A DNA stretch of 64,000 bases from Rosa chinensis (GCF_002994745.2 NC_037094.1:23227001-23291000); one strand, 5' to 3'. Counted from the first letter of the stretch, positions 1-13,600 are shown. Program-made: numbers and translations. The notes: generated from the letters alone by a model not told the origin.

Positions 1-170
1 GGTTACTTGATTCAGTGACTAAACATGAGTACACAATTTCATTTGTCCAGAATAAGGCATGATAACATAAGATACATGACTGAAAATATGTACATTTCAC
101 TAGTGACTGTGATCAAGGGATACTAGGATCACAATTTTCTCAATCAATAGTGGACAGTCATCAGTTTGCC

Positions 171-3100
171 TTAATGCTTAGAACATATCCCTAGGGCATT
201 CCTCAACATTTCAAACCTAGCAGTGTCAAGAGGCTTAGTGAACAGATCAGCAAGTTGATTTTCAGTGGGCACAAAGCTTAACTCAAGTATGTTTTGTTCA
301 ACCAAATCCCTAATAAAATGATATCGGAGATCAATGTGCTTTGTTCGAGAGTGTTGAACAGGATTCTTGGTGATGTTAATAGCACTAGTGTTGTCACAGA
401 AAATAGACAACTTACCTTGAGATATGCCATAATCATGAAGCATTTGCTTCATCCAAAGTATTTGTGTGCAGCAACTTCAAGCGGCAACATATTCAGCTTC
501 TGCAGTAGACAAGGATATGCAGTTTTGTTTCTTACTATGCCAGGCAACCAGATTGTTGCCAATGAAAAAACATCCCCCTGAAGTGCTTTTCCGATCCTTT
601 AAATTTCCTCCCCAGTCAGCATCAGAGTATCCTGCAATTTCTACATTAGTGTCGAAGGTATAGAAAAGGCCACAATTAACTGTACCTGCCACATAGCGGA
701 TTATTCTTTTGACAGCGTCCAGGTGAGATTCTTTGGGGTTTGCTTGAAATCGAGCACACACACCCACACTGTAAGAGATGTCAGGTCTGCTGGCAGTGAG
801 ATAGAGCAAACTCCCGATCATACTTCGATAGAGAGTCGGATCAACTGATTTTCCTTCATGATCTTCGCTTAACTTTGTAGTTGTACTCATGGGATTGGTC
901 ACTGTCTTCTTGGAAGCAAGACCGAATTTCTTGATCAGGTTCTCAGCGTATTTTGATTGAGAGAGAAACAAACCTGTGTCTATCTGCTTTACTTGCAGTC
1001 CAAGAAAATACGTTAGTTCACCACACATGCTCATTTCAAATTCACTTTCCATGACAGATTGAAATTCTTTGACAAGGTATTTAGAAGTGGAACCAAATAC
1101 AATATCATCAACATACACTTGGGCAATGATAATGTCATTTTTGGTTCGTTTCACAAACAATGTTTTATCTATGGATCCTCTAGCATACCCTTTTCCCACA
1201 AGATGAGTGGATAGTCTCTCATACCAGGCTCGAGGAGCCTGCTTTAGCCCATACAGGGCTTTCTTGAGCCGGTAGACATGATCTAGGTTGTGTGGATCTT
1301 GGAAACCTGGAGGCTGCTCTACATAAACTTCCTCCTGAAGAAATCCATTCAGAAAGGCAGTTTTGACATCCATTTGAAACAATTTGAACCGGAGATGACA
1401 AGCAATGGATAGGAGTAATCTAACAGATTCCAACCTAGCTACAGGAGCAAATGTCTCGTCAAAGTCAAGTCCTTCGACCTGTGAATATCCCTGAGCAACT
1501 AGTCTGGCTTTATTCCTAATCACGTTTCCTTTTTCATCGCTTTTATTTCTGAAAATCCACTTAGTTCCTATAACATTGCACTTACTAGGCCTTGGTACTA
1601 AGTACCATACATCATTCCTAGTAAACTGATTCAGTTCATCTTGCATGGCGCTAATCCAGTTATCATCCAACAAGGCTGCCTTGATATTTTTTGGTTCAAT
1701 AATGGACACAAAACCAAAATGAGATATAATGTTCATGCTTACCAAATTTTCGGTAAGGAAACACAGTAATACATTTTCTTCACTTACCTCAGAGGGACTT
1801 ACCTGAACTGCAGCCTTTCTCCTTGTCATCGGACCATCTGTTAGATTGCCGATGATATCTTGAGTGGAGTGGTCTTTTTGAACTTGCTTGAACCCTCTTC
1901 TTTGGGTGGGAGCTGGTTCAAAAATGTTGTCATGGATTTCCTCTTCCTCTTCCTCAGATGATGTTTCAGTATTCTGTGAAGGTGTGACCGAGAAGGGTGA
2001 GGTATCTGCAAATGTTACTTCCTGTTTCACACATTGATCATCAATAGAAACATTTATGGATTCCATAACAACACGAGTTCTTTTATTGTAAACCCTATAT
2101 GCTCTGCTGTTCAGAGAATACCCCAAGAACACACCATCATCACTTCTAGCATCAAACTTACCAAGGTGTTCTCTATCTCGTAGAATGTAACAAGGACTGC
2201 CAAAAACATGAAAGTGTTTAACATTTGGCTTCTTACCTTTCCACAGCTCGTAAGCAGTTTGATCATTACCTGGTCTAAGGAATACTCTATTTATTGTGTA
2301 GCAAGCAGTGCTGATCGCCTCAGCCCAAAAGTTTTTGCTTAAACCTGCAGCGTGTAGTAATACTCGAGCCATGTCTAGCAGTACCCTATTTTTCCTTTCC
2401 ACTATCCCATTTTGTTGAGGGGTTATTGGAGCTGAGAACTCATGTGACACACCAAGCTCATGACAGTAGTTGGAAAAAGAGGCATTTTTAAATTCAGTTC
2501 CATTATCTGATCTTATTCTCACTAAACAGTTATTAGATGATTGTTTCTCAATGATTAATTTTTGACTCAAGTTCTTAAAGGACTCAAACGTTTCAGTTTT
2601 GTCTTTCAAGAAGTTTACCCAGGTGTATCTTGAGAAATCATCTACAACTACTAGTATGTAGCTCTTACCTCCAAGACTTTCAGATTGAGCTGGTCCCATG
2701 AGATCCATGTGTAATAGTTCCAATACTTGTGAGGTTGTCGCAGAATTTACCATTCTGTGAGGTGCCTTAGTTTGCTTTCCAACCTTGCAGTCTCCACACA
2801 TCTTGTCAGTTTTACCTTTTAAATTTGGCAAGCCTCGGACACATTGTTTGGAAGATAATTTCAGCAAGTCCTGATAGTTGATATGTCCCATCTTTCTGTG
2901 CCAAAGTTCAAAGGTTTCCTCTGTGGATTTAACAGACAAACAAGACTGCAAACTAGAAGATTCATTTGCTTGAATATGATAACAGTTATCAACAGATCTC
3001 ATACCTCCCATGATACCTTCACCTTTCTGATTTAGGACCAAACATCTCTGTTTGTTAAACCACACATCTTCATAGTCATCAGCCAAATGGCTGACGCTAA

Positions 3101-5375
3101 TCAGATTTGCAGTTAATCCTTCAACAAATAACACATTTTTAAGGTTAGGTATACCTGGAGTGTTTACTGTACCTCGAGCTAGAATGTTAGCTTTCCTCCC
3201 ATCTCCAAACGTGACTGATCCAGAGGTATTTTCATCCTCAAATGAAGTAAACCAGGTTTTGTCTCCAGTCATGTGTCTAGAACAACCACTGTCAACATAC
3301 CAAAAATCTCGTCGTTTGTCAGCAAATGCAGTTAAAGCTACCAAACAAGTTGCCTCAATGTGAGAGCGTTGATGAATTTTGCTAGCACAAACAAAAAGAC
3401 ATGTATCATCAGTTTCACCAACAGGGGACCAATGATTTTTGCTTTTAATTTTTCTGGTCCAGACATCTTTTCTTCTTTCAGTTTGAGGATTCTTTTGAGA
3501 AACAATTTCAGTTAATTTGTTAATGAGTTCCTTTTGTTCTTTAAGCTCAACCTGTAAGGTTTCAACAGTACATTTTTCTTGAGAAAATTGTAAGTTTAAA
3601 AACCGTTCATTACATCTAGGTCTGATATGGCCAATCTTACCACAGTGATGACAAGTAGGAACAAAGGTTCTAGGGTTTGCGTACCTGTGTTGACCAGTGG
3701 GGGATTCTTGGTCAAGTTTTACCTGATGATGTTGTTTTGAATTACCTTCCCTTACACTTTTGACATGATCATCAAGGGAGACATCTATCTGCTCTACAGA
3801 TGGTTTTGAGGCTCGTACGAATTTGGTGCTTTTGGAATCTTCTCCAGTGTATCCTAGCCCACATGTATCATGAGGAGCTTTTCCTGATCCAAGTAACTTG
3901 GACATGGAAGTGGAGCTGATATCAAACTTCATGAATCTTTCTTGAGTTAATTTTAACTCATGTTGTAGAGACTCATTTTTCGCTAACAGTTCCAAGTTCA
4001 GGGCTCTTTGTCCTTTAACATCCAGTTCTAGAAGTTTGATCTTGTTGAGATACTCATTCTTTTCAGTCTTCCACGTCAGTATCTTTTGGTCACCTTGTAG
4101 ATCTGCCGATTCACTCACGAGTTTGCTTTTCTCCAGTTTCCATGCAGATTGTGAGGATTCGAATAGTTTCTCCACCTTTTCTTTTTCAGTCCTCAGGAAA
4201 TCTACTTCTTTTTCCAAGCTCAAGTTTCTAATCAGAGTGGCCTTTGAAGCTTTGTAGAGTTGTTTGCAGCGAACATTTGTTTCATCATCATCAGAGAAAT
4301 ACTCATCACTTTCAGAATCAGGCAACAATGATGAGACAAGAGCCACATTTTCAATTTCTTGAGATTCATCATCACTCCAAGTTGAAAGGAGTGACTTGTT
4401 GTTGCTGTTTCCAAGCTTCCTATTTCCACAGTCAGTAGAAATGTGACCGAAACCACCACATTCATAGCATTTTGGTTTCCCTGAGTGATTTCCTTTGAAG
4501 TTTCCTCTTCCATTCTTACTATTGTAGTCACTGTTGTTACCACTGCCAATATAGTTATTCCTTCTGGGAGCATTCGTGTTTTTAGAGGAGTTCTTGCTTT
4601 TGAGAAATTTTTTGAATTCCTTCGTCAGTAGAGCAAGATCTAGTGATCCTTCTTCCTCTTCAATTTCTTTCACTGCTTTGAAGGCTACGCCCTTGTTTTT
4701 CTTCTCAGGTTTTAACCTCATCTCATAGGTTTTCAAATTTCCGATGAGCTCATCAAGTGGATAATCATCTATATCAAAAGAGTCCTCTATGCTCGTAACC
4801 TTTGAGTGAAATTTTTCCGGTAGAGCCCTGAGTATCTTTTTGACTATTTTATCTTCATCAAAAGGTGCTCCTAGACTGCGACACTGACCGGAGATTTTAA
4901 GAATTCTACCATGGAAGTCATCCACGGTTTCATCATCTGCCATAGTCATGGTTTCGAATTCAAAAATCAGTGCTTGCAGTTTCTGTGCACGTACCTTTTT
5001 ATTTCCTTCGTATGTAATCTGTAGGAGATCCCATGCCTGCTTGGCAGTCTCACAATGACTTATCCTCAGTTTTTCCCGCTCCGATAGGGCTGTGAAGATG
5101 CTGTTCTTCGCTTTGAAATCTGCTTGCAAGTTACGAACTTCTTCCTCAGTCCAGTCCTTCCTTGGTTTGGGAGTGGTAGTGGAAGCGCCTTCTTCTTTTG
5201 CTTTTGTCATAGGTACACTCCAGCCATTTTCTACGATGTTCCACACGTGTTCATCTTGAGCATAGAGGTATGATTTCATGTAAATCTTCCATTGAGTGTA
5301 TTTTTCACATCCACCCTCGAACCAGGGAGGACTATTTATAGATCCCCCAGCAGCCCTATCACGTGAATGTTCCAT
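171..5375 (-). pseudogene. copia gag-pol polyprotein with one nonsense codon
   Basis: One frame of 1632 residues runs from the ATG at 5375 to a TGA at 477-479. The same frame continues with RNase H sequence to 171, so the only visible lesion is a single in-frame TGA, probably from GGA, shortly after the AEAEYVAA motif. Domains seen: a gag domain at the N terminus; CCHC knuckle 1 at about residues 303-316 ([14 protein letters not shown]); a coiled-coil-like charged stretch at about 370-500; a second knuckle ([14 protein letters not shown]) near 575; protease DSGCSRHM near 693; integrase with D (HMDLMG), D (SDNGTEF) and E (NGIVERKNR) near 890, 955 and 988; RT with YVDDIVFGS near 1420; RNase H from about 1580. 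It makes the retrotransposon particle, integrase and reverse transcriptase. The product lacks the C-terminal part of RNase H. Confidence 0.93.
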
Positions 5376-5408
5376 CTTTCCTGGGATCTCTAGAAGGTTC
5401 TAGAACCC

Positions 5409-5420
5409 GCTCTGATGCCA
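5409..5420 (-). other. Primer binding site, initiator-Met tRNA type
   Basis: The minus strand reads TGGCATCAGAGC, one base different from the plant iMet PBS TGGTATCAGAGC. It lies two bases inside the LTR edge and upstream of the gag ATG at 5375, as expected for minus-strand DNA priming. Confidence 0.8.
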
Positions 5421-5422
5421 AT

Positions 5423-6400
5423 TGAAAATACTAGATGGAACCAGTGTTGATAAAATACTTTTTCTCAAGAGTTTAACCAAAGAAAGTATGATACATGACA
5501 CGAAGATTTGCTAACGCAGTGTAAACCTCTCCACTGAGGAAACTTCACTGCGTGGCTTTTAACGTAGCCAACACGAAAAATTAATCCAATATTAAACACT
5601 AGAGTTTACAGAATACAAGTAGTGTTGTTCACAACAAACACCTTTTCTTAGCAACAAATGCTAACTTGTTTTACAACCATTCTAACTCTAGATTCAACAT
5701 TCCAGGCAATCAATCTTCAGCCTTCCTTTCACTCAATTGAATCACTGATCTTGAGAGTGAATGTGAAAGATTATGCAAAGTAACACATGAAACAATTAAA
5801 GAGAGTTTTTCGAAAACGATTTGAACAAAACAAGAAGTTCAAAGAGAAACCAATTTCAGCCGTCAAAAACCCTAACCAAAACTTCAGTTTTGAAACCTTT
5901 TTATAAGGGAGAAAAACTCCCCCTCAATCAAATCTTTTCTTGATAATTGATTAAGATAAATATAGAAAGATTTAAAACAGTTTTTGAATGTGCAATCGAC
6001 ACTTTCCTAACAAGGTTTCAAATTGATATGCATGTTAAAAGCCATTTTAATGCATAAGGGATTATTGACTTAATACAACCGATATGCATATCAATTTAGA
6101 TTTATACCAACCAATATGGAATGAATACACATTAAACTCAAGATCAGTGACTCGATTTGACTTGATCTTGTCTTCAAGAACCGATCTTGTGATCTTTCTC
6201 TTTGCTTCCTTGAATCTCCGGTTTCCTCGTCGTAGTGGGAAATCATATGTTGAATGGTAATAGGCCAATGTACTTACAGACTATAATTAAACATATGTAT
6301 TGGACCAATACCTTGTAATATTGAGTTTGAAAGTCAGTGTCTTTGCTCCCCATAGGAGGTTTAAACATTCACAACTTTTAAATTCAATATTATCACATAA
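5423..6400 (-). repeat. 5' LTR of the copia element
   Basis: The inner edge is TG at 5423 on the plus strand, i.e. ...CA at the LTR 3' end on the minus strand, next to the PBS. The outer edge is not fixed; a TGTTATGTGATAA start near 6400 is one candidate. A TATA box (TATAAAAAGG on the minus strand, 5896-5905) lies inside. The partner LTR is outside the window. Confidence 0.6.
5896..5905 (-). promoter_or_regulatory. TATA box in the copia 5' LTR
   Basis: TATAAAAAGG on the minus strand, about 480 bp upstream of the LTR inner edge, in the orientation of the element. It fits the RNA polymerase II promoter of the retrotransposon. Confidence 0.6.
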
Positions 6401-9229
6401 CAAAATTAAAATTCACATTCATAGGTCATTAGAGATGTTCTTCTTGCCACCCTAGGTGTTGACATTATCTAACTGACCTAGCCTATAGTTGAGTTTTGAT
6501 CTTTGGTTATGTGATTCAGTAGTGTCAATTGTCCTTTTGCCACTCTAGGTAAGGCTTACACGATGAAGCACTTTGGGGCTCTCAGTTTTAATGCCTAGTT
6601 ATTAATTTTCAAACTAGCTAGGGTAAATATTAAGGAACTGTTAATGACCTGTTACAGCAATAAGTATTCTAATAAGTTTTTCCACTTTCTTATTTAAGAG
6701 GTGAAACTGGGGCAACAACTAGAGTTGAGTGTCTGAATCTTCCATCAATTTCATAAATAACTACTGCTTTCTTTTACCTTGAGGGGAAGAGATTTGTCAT
6801 ACCTCAATAGCTACTGTTTTGTTTTCTCTTTTAGGGGGGAAAGGAATGTAATTATCCCCTGAAGTTGCTGCATATACTGCATGGTTGAAATATAGTAGCT
6901 ATGTTCATCAATCCTCAAGTCTTGGATAGTTATGGTGTTGACTTTATGTTTGGTTTTTGCTCAATCATGGTTCCTTTTTTGGAGAGTGTTACGTTATTTT
7001 ATTTTGGTTTATTCATGGAACTGTAATTAAAAAGGACCATTTGCTTTTTGTTTGCTTGGTTGTAATAACATATGTGATAAATCAAACAATACCTTGATGA
7101 GTTACATAGTCAAGATGTGCTGGTTTTACCTAATTATGTATTAATTTTGATTATGTGTTTGGTATACTATCTGTATATGTTGGCTGCCAAAGTATTGCTT
7201 TGTTTTGAAGCTTGTTCATGATCTTCAAATATTCTTGCAGATCTGATTCTTAGTGTTAAACAAGTTGCTTAAAATATATATATATATATATATATATTTA
7301 TTCGGCGTCTTTTATTTATTTTGACTACTATAAGTTCCTGGATCTTCATATAACCCATTCATTATTTCATGCTATCTTTTAGAAAAGGATTTTTCAAGAC
7401 TAAATATACTTTTTCATTCTCTGCATGAAAATTTACTTCAAAGTTTTGGTAACTCAAGCAACTGCCATAAGTGCAGTCATCTTTAAACATTGACTCGTTT
7501 TAAAGATAAGTTTTTATCAGTTTACCTTCTCTACTACAAATAATGATCTTTTGATAAACGCTACTGTACTACTTATCAAAGAAAATATATTTTGGTATTT
7601 GTTCACATTAATACGATAACAATGAATCATAGTTTTTCTCATTTTAGGAGTCATATGATAGGTCCTCTTTATATCAATATCGGCACTAAGTGAAACTCTT
7701 GGCAAAAACTTAAATGAAATAAAAAGAATTTTTTGCTTTTGGTAGGTTTATTAGATTCACTTGTTTAAGGGTGGATACAAGTTGTGTAGTTCTTATGATC
7801 CTACATGTATTGTTATTTCTGTTACATATAGTCTGTTTTGGCAATTTTATTTCTGTTTAGGAAATATTAAAGGAACTAACTTTAGAGGTATAATGGAACA
7901 GCTGGGTTCCAAATAAAATGATATATATATTTACAGGGATATTTCCTTTATGATTACTTTTCATTGTGTCGAATGTGGTCTTGTGTTCACTTTATGTTAT
8001 TCTCCTTTATTAATGCCTTGGGAAATTAAGATCATTTCGTGCATAGATTACACAAGTTAATTTGCATTGCAAGATATAGATACCAGAGTTGTAGTGAATT
8101 TTGTCCTTTTGTGTATTTTTTGCAGTTCATCTACGTTTCTATCTAGTTGATAATTGCAGTACCTTCAAATTGAAATTGAATATACTACAATTAATAAGGA
8201 CCTTTATAGGGTGTCTATAACCAATTTATTTTTGACGGGTAATGTAAATCCATTTGTCTTTCATGAATTGTTCTCACCTTTAAAAGACACACTTTAAGTC
8301 ATATGGTTCAATATTTTGCGTTTAATCCAACTGCGTTTTCATTCGCATTTATTTAATCCAAGGACATGCAGCTTAGTCCTTCATATGTGTTGTAGAAACA
8401 AAGTTTTAAGCATTGGACTTTATTGCATATGCATGCCTTGTTATGTCCTTTTACTGAATGCATACCTTAATTAAAAGTTCAGTGGGAGTAGATTCTTTTC
8501 AGGGAATGCTATAAAAGCTGTAAGATTGGTACATCTGTTGGTTAATTTCATTCACCAAAGTTTCAGCAATGTCATAATCATGAAAATCATGCGCAGACTA
8601 TTAGAGTACCTGAAAATCTTCTATGCTTTTGGATAGTGGGAGTACTCTGATATACTTAAACTACTTTGATAATTTTGAGAACTTGTTGCTGTAAGGATTT
8701 ACTTTAATTAAATTTTATTGATGTAATAACATTAACCTTTTGAAGTTCCTATTTAGTATTTGACAAATTTCTGATTTAATTAGCATTGTTGAATTTATCT
8801 GCATTTATTTTACTCGAGTAATGAGCTATTTCAGTATTATAGCGTTCTTTGCAGATAAGTTACAACATGACTGATGAAATTTGTGTGAAGCTTCTTTAGA
8901 AGCCTTAAGTTACAGATTCTATATTTTTAAGAATCCTTAAGAATGGATCATACATTGGTTTACTTGTATTACAGATTTTAATCTGAGTAATTGAGTTTTC
9001 ATGCACAAAGAATAGCTCCTGTGTTCTGTGAATTGTTGCATTATAATTGCAGGGTGCTGATGCTTAGTTAAGTGTGTGATTTCCTGCAGTTTAATGTGAT
9101 TAGTCATAGAATGACTGAGTTTAAGGATGGCTTGATGATTTTGGCTTGTCTATGTGCACACTTCATAATTACTATATCTGATGCAATAGCATTCTTGTTG
9201 TTTGAGCATTGATAGTCCAAGTGGGAGAC
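6401..9229. other. AT-rich stretch without recognisable gene
   Basis: No coding frame with recognisable domains on either strand. The text is T-rich with intron-like tracts and a (TA)n microsatellite near 7266-7298. Because a polypurine-like GTGGGAGA and an LTR follow at 9221-9230, part of it may be the internal region of a non-autonomous LTR element. Alternatively it is a large intron or promoter of the gene whose last exons appear at 9742. The sequence alone does not decide. Confidence 0.5.
7266..7298. repeat. (TA)n microsatellite
   Basis: About 15 uninterrupted TA units inside otherwise unique AT-rich DNA. Confidence 0.85.
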
Positions 9230-9718
9230 TGTAAGAATTAATATGGACTTATCAATGTTCACTATGGACCACAACAACTTAGCTACCTTATTTGCAGAAT
9301 ACGTAATTAGACAATGCTTTGATTATTCAAGTCTGTGACCTCTTTATGTATAATCAATACTGAATACGGTTTATATTGTTGATTACTTAATTATAGAGTA
9401 ATCCTAAATGTACATGAAATAGTTGACAAAGGCCTACATAAACTAGGACTAAAGAATCCTTTATGGGAGGTACCTAGTCCTTGATGCCTATAAAAAGTCT
9501 TAGATCCATGCTCTATCAATCACCACTCTATTCATAAGATTTGCCCCATAAAAGGTTGCATACAAGATTGCATAGAGGAGAAGATATATCATGACTAATT
9601 CAAGTTGGTATACATGATTTATATTTTGTTCATCTTAATATTATGCTTTTACTTATGTTAATCTTAATTATATTGTGTTCTTAGATTGAGTACAATCTTA
9701 TTTTAGTTTTACATTACA
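9230..9718 (+). repeat. Copia-type LTR preceded by a polypurine tract
   Basis: The segment begins TGTAAG and ends ATTACA, giving a 5 bp terminal inverted repeat TGTAA/TTACA (489 bp). It is preceded directly by AAGTGGGAGAC, a typical copia polypurine tract, which marks it as a 3' LTR in plus orientation. A TATA box, TATAAAAAG, lies at 9489-9497. No matching 5' LTR or PBS was seen upstream. The right flank (TTTTC) does not repeat on the left, as expected if the left side is element interior. Confidence 0.6.
9489..9497 (+). promoter_or_regulatory. TATA box in the LTR
   Basis: TATAAAAAG within the 9230-9718 LTR, in the orientation of the LTR. Confidence 0.5.
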
Positions 9719-9741
9719 TTTTCTAATAAAGTTGTAGTTAG

Positions 9742-10108
9742 ATTGTGGCTGTCCGAAGAAAACGAAAGAATTCAGATCAAGCTCCCAGCTGCTTTGGAAA
9801 CTGTATTTTTCCAAGTATTCTTGGATTTTGTACAAATTTCCAAGCTAAGAATGAGAGGAAGACGAGAAAGAAACGCAGCGGCACTACCAGCAATAAAATA
9901 AAATCTGCCATCAAAAGCTTAAAGGTGACCCATTAAAGAGATGAAGTTAATTTTATGTGAAGTAATCAGAATTTGATTTGTTTTCAACAGACATCCTAGC
10001 TAGCTAATTAGTGCTAATATTTACTAAGCTATACTCAAATCCTTTCAGGGGCAAAAGAAACGGGGGTTTTTCTCCAAGTTATTCTCAGCATCCTCAAAGA
10101 GAAAGTGA
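9742..10108 (+). CDS. Last two exons of an unidentified basic protein (candidate host gene end)
   Basis: Exon A is open from a possible acceptor (GTTAG at 9737-9741) to 9924 and ends AAG|GTGACC. A 124 bp intron with GT...TTTCAG follows (9925-10048). Exon B (10049-10105) stays in phase and ends with TGA at 10106-10108. The encoded tail is rich in Lys and Arg, with a short hydrophobic and cysteine-containing patch (SCFGNCIFPSILGFC) and the C terminus GFFSKLFSASSKRK. Function is not recognised. The start is not in view and upstream exons were not identified. A chance pair of open segments cannot be excluded, but phase, intron size and splice sites agree. The LTR at 9230-9718 ends only 23 bp before exon A. 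Confidence 0.4.
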
Positions 10109-10345
10109 AACTATAACCCCCTTGTAACTTTCATAATGATCAATTTTACTGTAAACAATCCAACGAGTATGATCTCTGTTGCTGCTGGAGAAAGAGAATC
10201 AAAATTTGTTTTTAATTTTGGTAAATTTCATCTCACCACCTCTGACCTATACACTCGCAGTACGTTTGATAAAGCAGAAAATACCTGCTTTTTTATTAAG
10301 CCAAGGCTTTTCAGAGCCAAAAGCCAAAGCTGGTCCTTTAAAGCA

Positions 10346-10361
10346 AAGGCAAAAGCAACTT
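10346..10361. other. LINE target-site duplication (3' side of LINE)
   Basis: AAGGCAAAAGCAACTT, matching AAGGCAAAAGCAGCTT at 14909-14924 at 15 of 16 bases. It directly abuts the oligo(T), which is the poly(A) tail on the minus strand. Confidence 0.9.
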
Positions 10362-10669
10362 CTTTTTTTTTTGGTAAATAAATGAGTATATTAAACCAAG
10401 TGGGGAGGGAAAAGCCCAGTACAACCAAAGCCTGCGGCAAAAACTAACAAAACAAAGGGAAACAAGCCAACCAAAAGGAAAGCAAAGCAAACCAGAAAAG
10501 GAATCAAAGTGAGGAAAAAAGCTAAATGGTAGCTAAGTTCCACTTTTCAGCAATGGTTTTATTAGTACTTGTGGACTTAAACTTGATAGATATGAGCCTG
10601 CATCTAATCGTGGTGATAATATGCTTGAAAACCACAGAGGGAGCACATCTTTCACTCCTAAAGATGCGA

Positions 10670-13600
10670 TTATTTCTCTTTCCAGATGAAGTAAACAGAA
10701 ACCGAAAGGCCAAGCTTCTTAATGGTAGATGAAAGAGATTTACCGCCCCACCGAGAAGAAGCCCATTCAACAAATAACGGCCAAGGGGGATTCAACCATG
10801 GCACCCCACAAGAACAAAGGACTTTCTTCCAAATATACAGAGAGAAAGAGCAGGCAAAGAAAAGATGATTGATATTCTCAGGAAATAAACCACAAAGAGG
10901 GCAAAGATGATTGATTTGAGGAGAATAAACAATGACTCTATCAAGAGTTACCATGAACAGCCAACCAAAGGATAAAACTAGCTCTAGGGATATTATTGTT
11001 AAACCAGATAAGCTTTGCCCAGTCAATAGAGGGATAATGATACCGAAACTGCTCTAACGCTGAAGCTGTAGAGAACTTTCCAGTTGTAGAGGGTAACCAC
11101 ATAATGGAATCCTTGTAACTAGAATTAGGATAGAGGTCTTCTAGATTGTTCACAACTTCAAGAATGACAGAACTGTTCCGAAGAGGCCAGCACCAAGACA
11201 CACCCATTACAAAAGAGCTAACCAAGGCATTGGAAGGAATACCAGAGTTAATAATAGCATCAGGCCCCAACCTGTGAAGCAAGGGGCCTAAAGAGTGCCA
11301 ATGATCATGCCAAATATAAGTAGACTTGCCATCACCAATATTATGTTTAATAAGAGGACGAATATGGTCTCTAATCTTCAACAACTTCCTCCAATTCCAC
11401 GAACAAACTTGGGGAGTCGACATTGTCTAAAAGTTATTATCTCTCAAGAACTTAACTTTGGTCTAAGAAGCCCAAAGACTAGTATCATCAGTAAGAAGAA
11501 TCCAAATATGCCTAGCCATAAGAGCCATGTTCCAAATGTGAAGACTTTTGATTCCCAGGCCTCTCTCACTTGTAGGTGTACAAACAACCTCCCAAGCCAC
11601 TTTAGAAGAATAATGGCCGACACTACTTCCAGACCACAAAAAGCATCTTAATTTCTACTCAATTGAGTTAAGAATTGTTTTTGGCAAAAAAAGTTGAGCA
11701 GCCCAAAACACTTGCAAACTACAAAGAACAGACTTTACAAGTTGGAGACGACCAACATAAGAGAGGAGCTTATTCTCCCAACTTTGGATCCTTGAAACCA
11801 CACGCTCCACTAAAGGCGAACAATCACTTAAGCAAAGTTTAGTGGTGATGAGAGGAATACCGAGATACTTGAAAGGAGTGGTACCCATTGGAAAGCCAAA
11901 ACAATTTCTAATTAGGGAAGCTTCATCAGTGTGAACACTAGAGAGATAAATATTGCTTTTATTTGCATTAGTAGCTAATCCCGAGAAACCATAAAAAGAA
12001 TTTAAAGTCTCTTTTAACACCCGGGCAGATTGAAAATCACCACCGCAAAATAAAAAAAGGTCATCAGCAAAGGCTAAATGAGAAAGCTTGGTTGATTCAC
12101 ATCTCTAGTGGTACCTAAAAGCAGGATGAGCTTCAATTTTGTGATGTAAGAGCCGAGAAAGAACCTCCATAGCAATAACAAAAAGATAAGGGGAGAGCGG
12201 GTCTCCTTGTCTCAAACCGCGATTACTAGGAAAGAAACCAGCAAGCTCACCATTAATGGAAACAAAGAACATTGGGCTCGTGATGCAGCATCTTATCCAA
12301 CTAACCAAAGAAGCTGGGAAGTTGAAAGCACTAAGAGCATGAAGAATGAAATCCCAATGAACTGTGTCATAAGCTTTCAAAATGTCCACTTTGATAGCAC
12401 ACCTGGGAGGACCCGAGTTCCTATGATAGTTCTTAGGCAACTCCTGGCCTACATCAATAAAATTTTATCTCCAATTCTCCTTCCAGCAATAAAAGCTGAT
12501 TGAGAATGATTAATAATATAAGGTAAGCAAGACTTCACCTGATTAGCCAACAACTTAGAAATAATCTTATAAATGGTATTGCAGCAAGAGATGGGCCTAT
12601 AATCACTCATTGAAGAAAGATTGCAAACTTTAGGAACCAACGTAATAATGATAGCATTGAACTCCCGGAGAAGCTTGTGAGAAGACAAAAACTCCTGTAC
12701 AGCTTTAATAATATCACAACCAATAATATGCCAAGTCTTTTTAAAAAAGAAAGCATTAAAACCATAAGGACCAGGAGCTTTATTAGAAGGTAGAGTAAAG
12801 CAAACCTCTTTAATCTCATCATCAAAAAAATCACAACCAAGAACAGAAGATTGCTCAGTGGAGAGACGGTTATGAATTATATTTTGAAGATCATCAAAGG
12901 ATGGCCTAGGGGAGGAACTAGACCCACCGAATAAAGATCGGAGAAAACCAACAGTTTCTACCTTAATATCCTCATCAGTAACAACAACAGATCCATCCCC
13001 ACGACAAATGGAGTTTATTTGGTTCCTGTAACGTCTCTTGTTTACCACTTTAAAGAAAAAAGAAGCACAATTGTCACAAGAGGAAAGCCACTGCACCCTG
13101 GACTTTTGTCTAAAGATACTTTCCTCACAGAAAAGAGCATTAGAGTAAGCCTGTAGCAAGTCACACTCTAGCGATTTGAGAATGGGATCCGTAGGATTGG
13201 AATACAAGTTCTGCTGGCAGGTATCAAGAGCATCCTTAGCAGCTTTTTAAACTCAGCTTTTATAACTTTGAGCTTCTTAGCAACTTGATATTGGAAGGAC
13301 CCAACAATAACAGTGTTCCAAGCTTCCATAACAATAGGTAAGAATTCTTCCCTCCCAGTAAGAAAATTGAAAAACTTGAATGGGGACTTCCTACCCTGGA
13401 CTGGAGTACCAAGAGAAATAAGAGCAGGACAATGATCAGAAATCCCAAGAGGAAGGAACTTTACCAAGCAATTAGAGAATTTGGAAAGCCAAGCATTATT
13501 TCCCATAACTCTATCCAGCTTCCTGTGAATAAGAGTACCATAGTATTGATTGTTGCACCAAGTAAGCTTGCAACTAGAATAATTTAAGTCCTCAAGTTCA

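Larger units (their letters stand above)
1..6400 (-). mobile_element. Ty1/copia LTR retrotransposon (3' LTR outside window)
   Basis: Reading on the minus strand, the order is 5' LTR (about 6400 to 5423), a tRNA-iMet-type PBS, a long gag-pol frame, then about 170 bp of 3' untranslated sequence running off the window. No polypurine tract or 3' LTR is reached before position 1, so the element continues leftward. The outer LTR edge near 6400 is approximate because no second LTR or TSD can be compared. Domain order protease-integrase-RT-RNase H is that of copia elements. A long gag with two zinc knuckles points to the SIRE/Tork side of the family, which is an inference. Confidence 0.9.
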
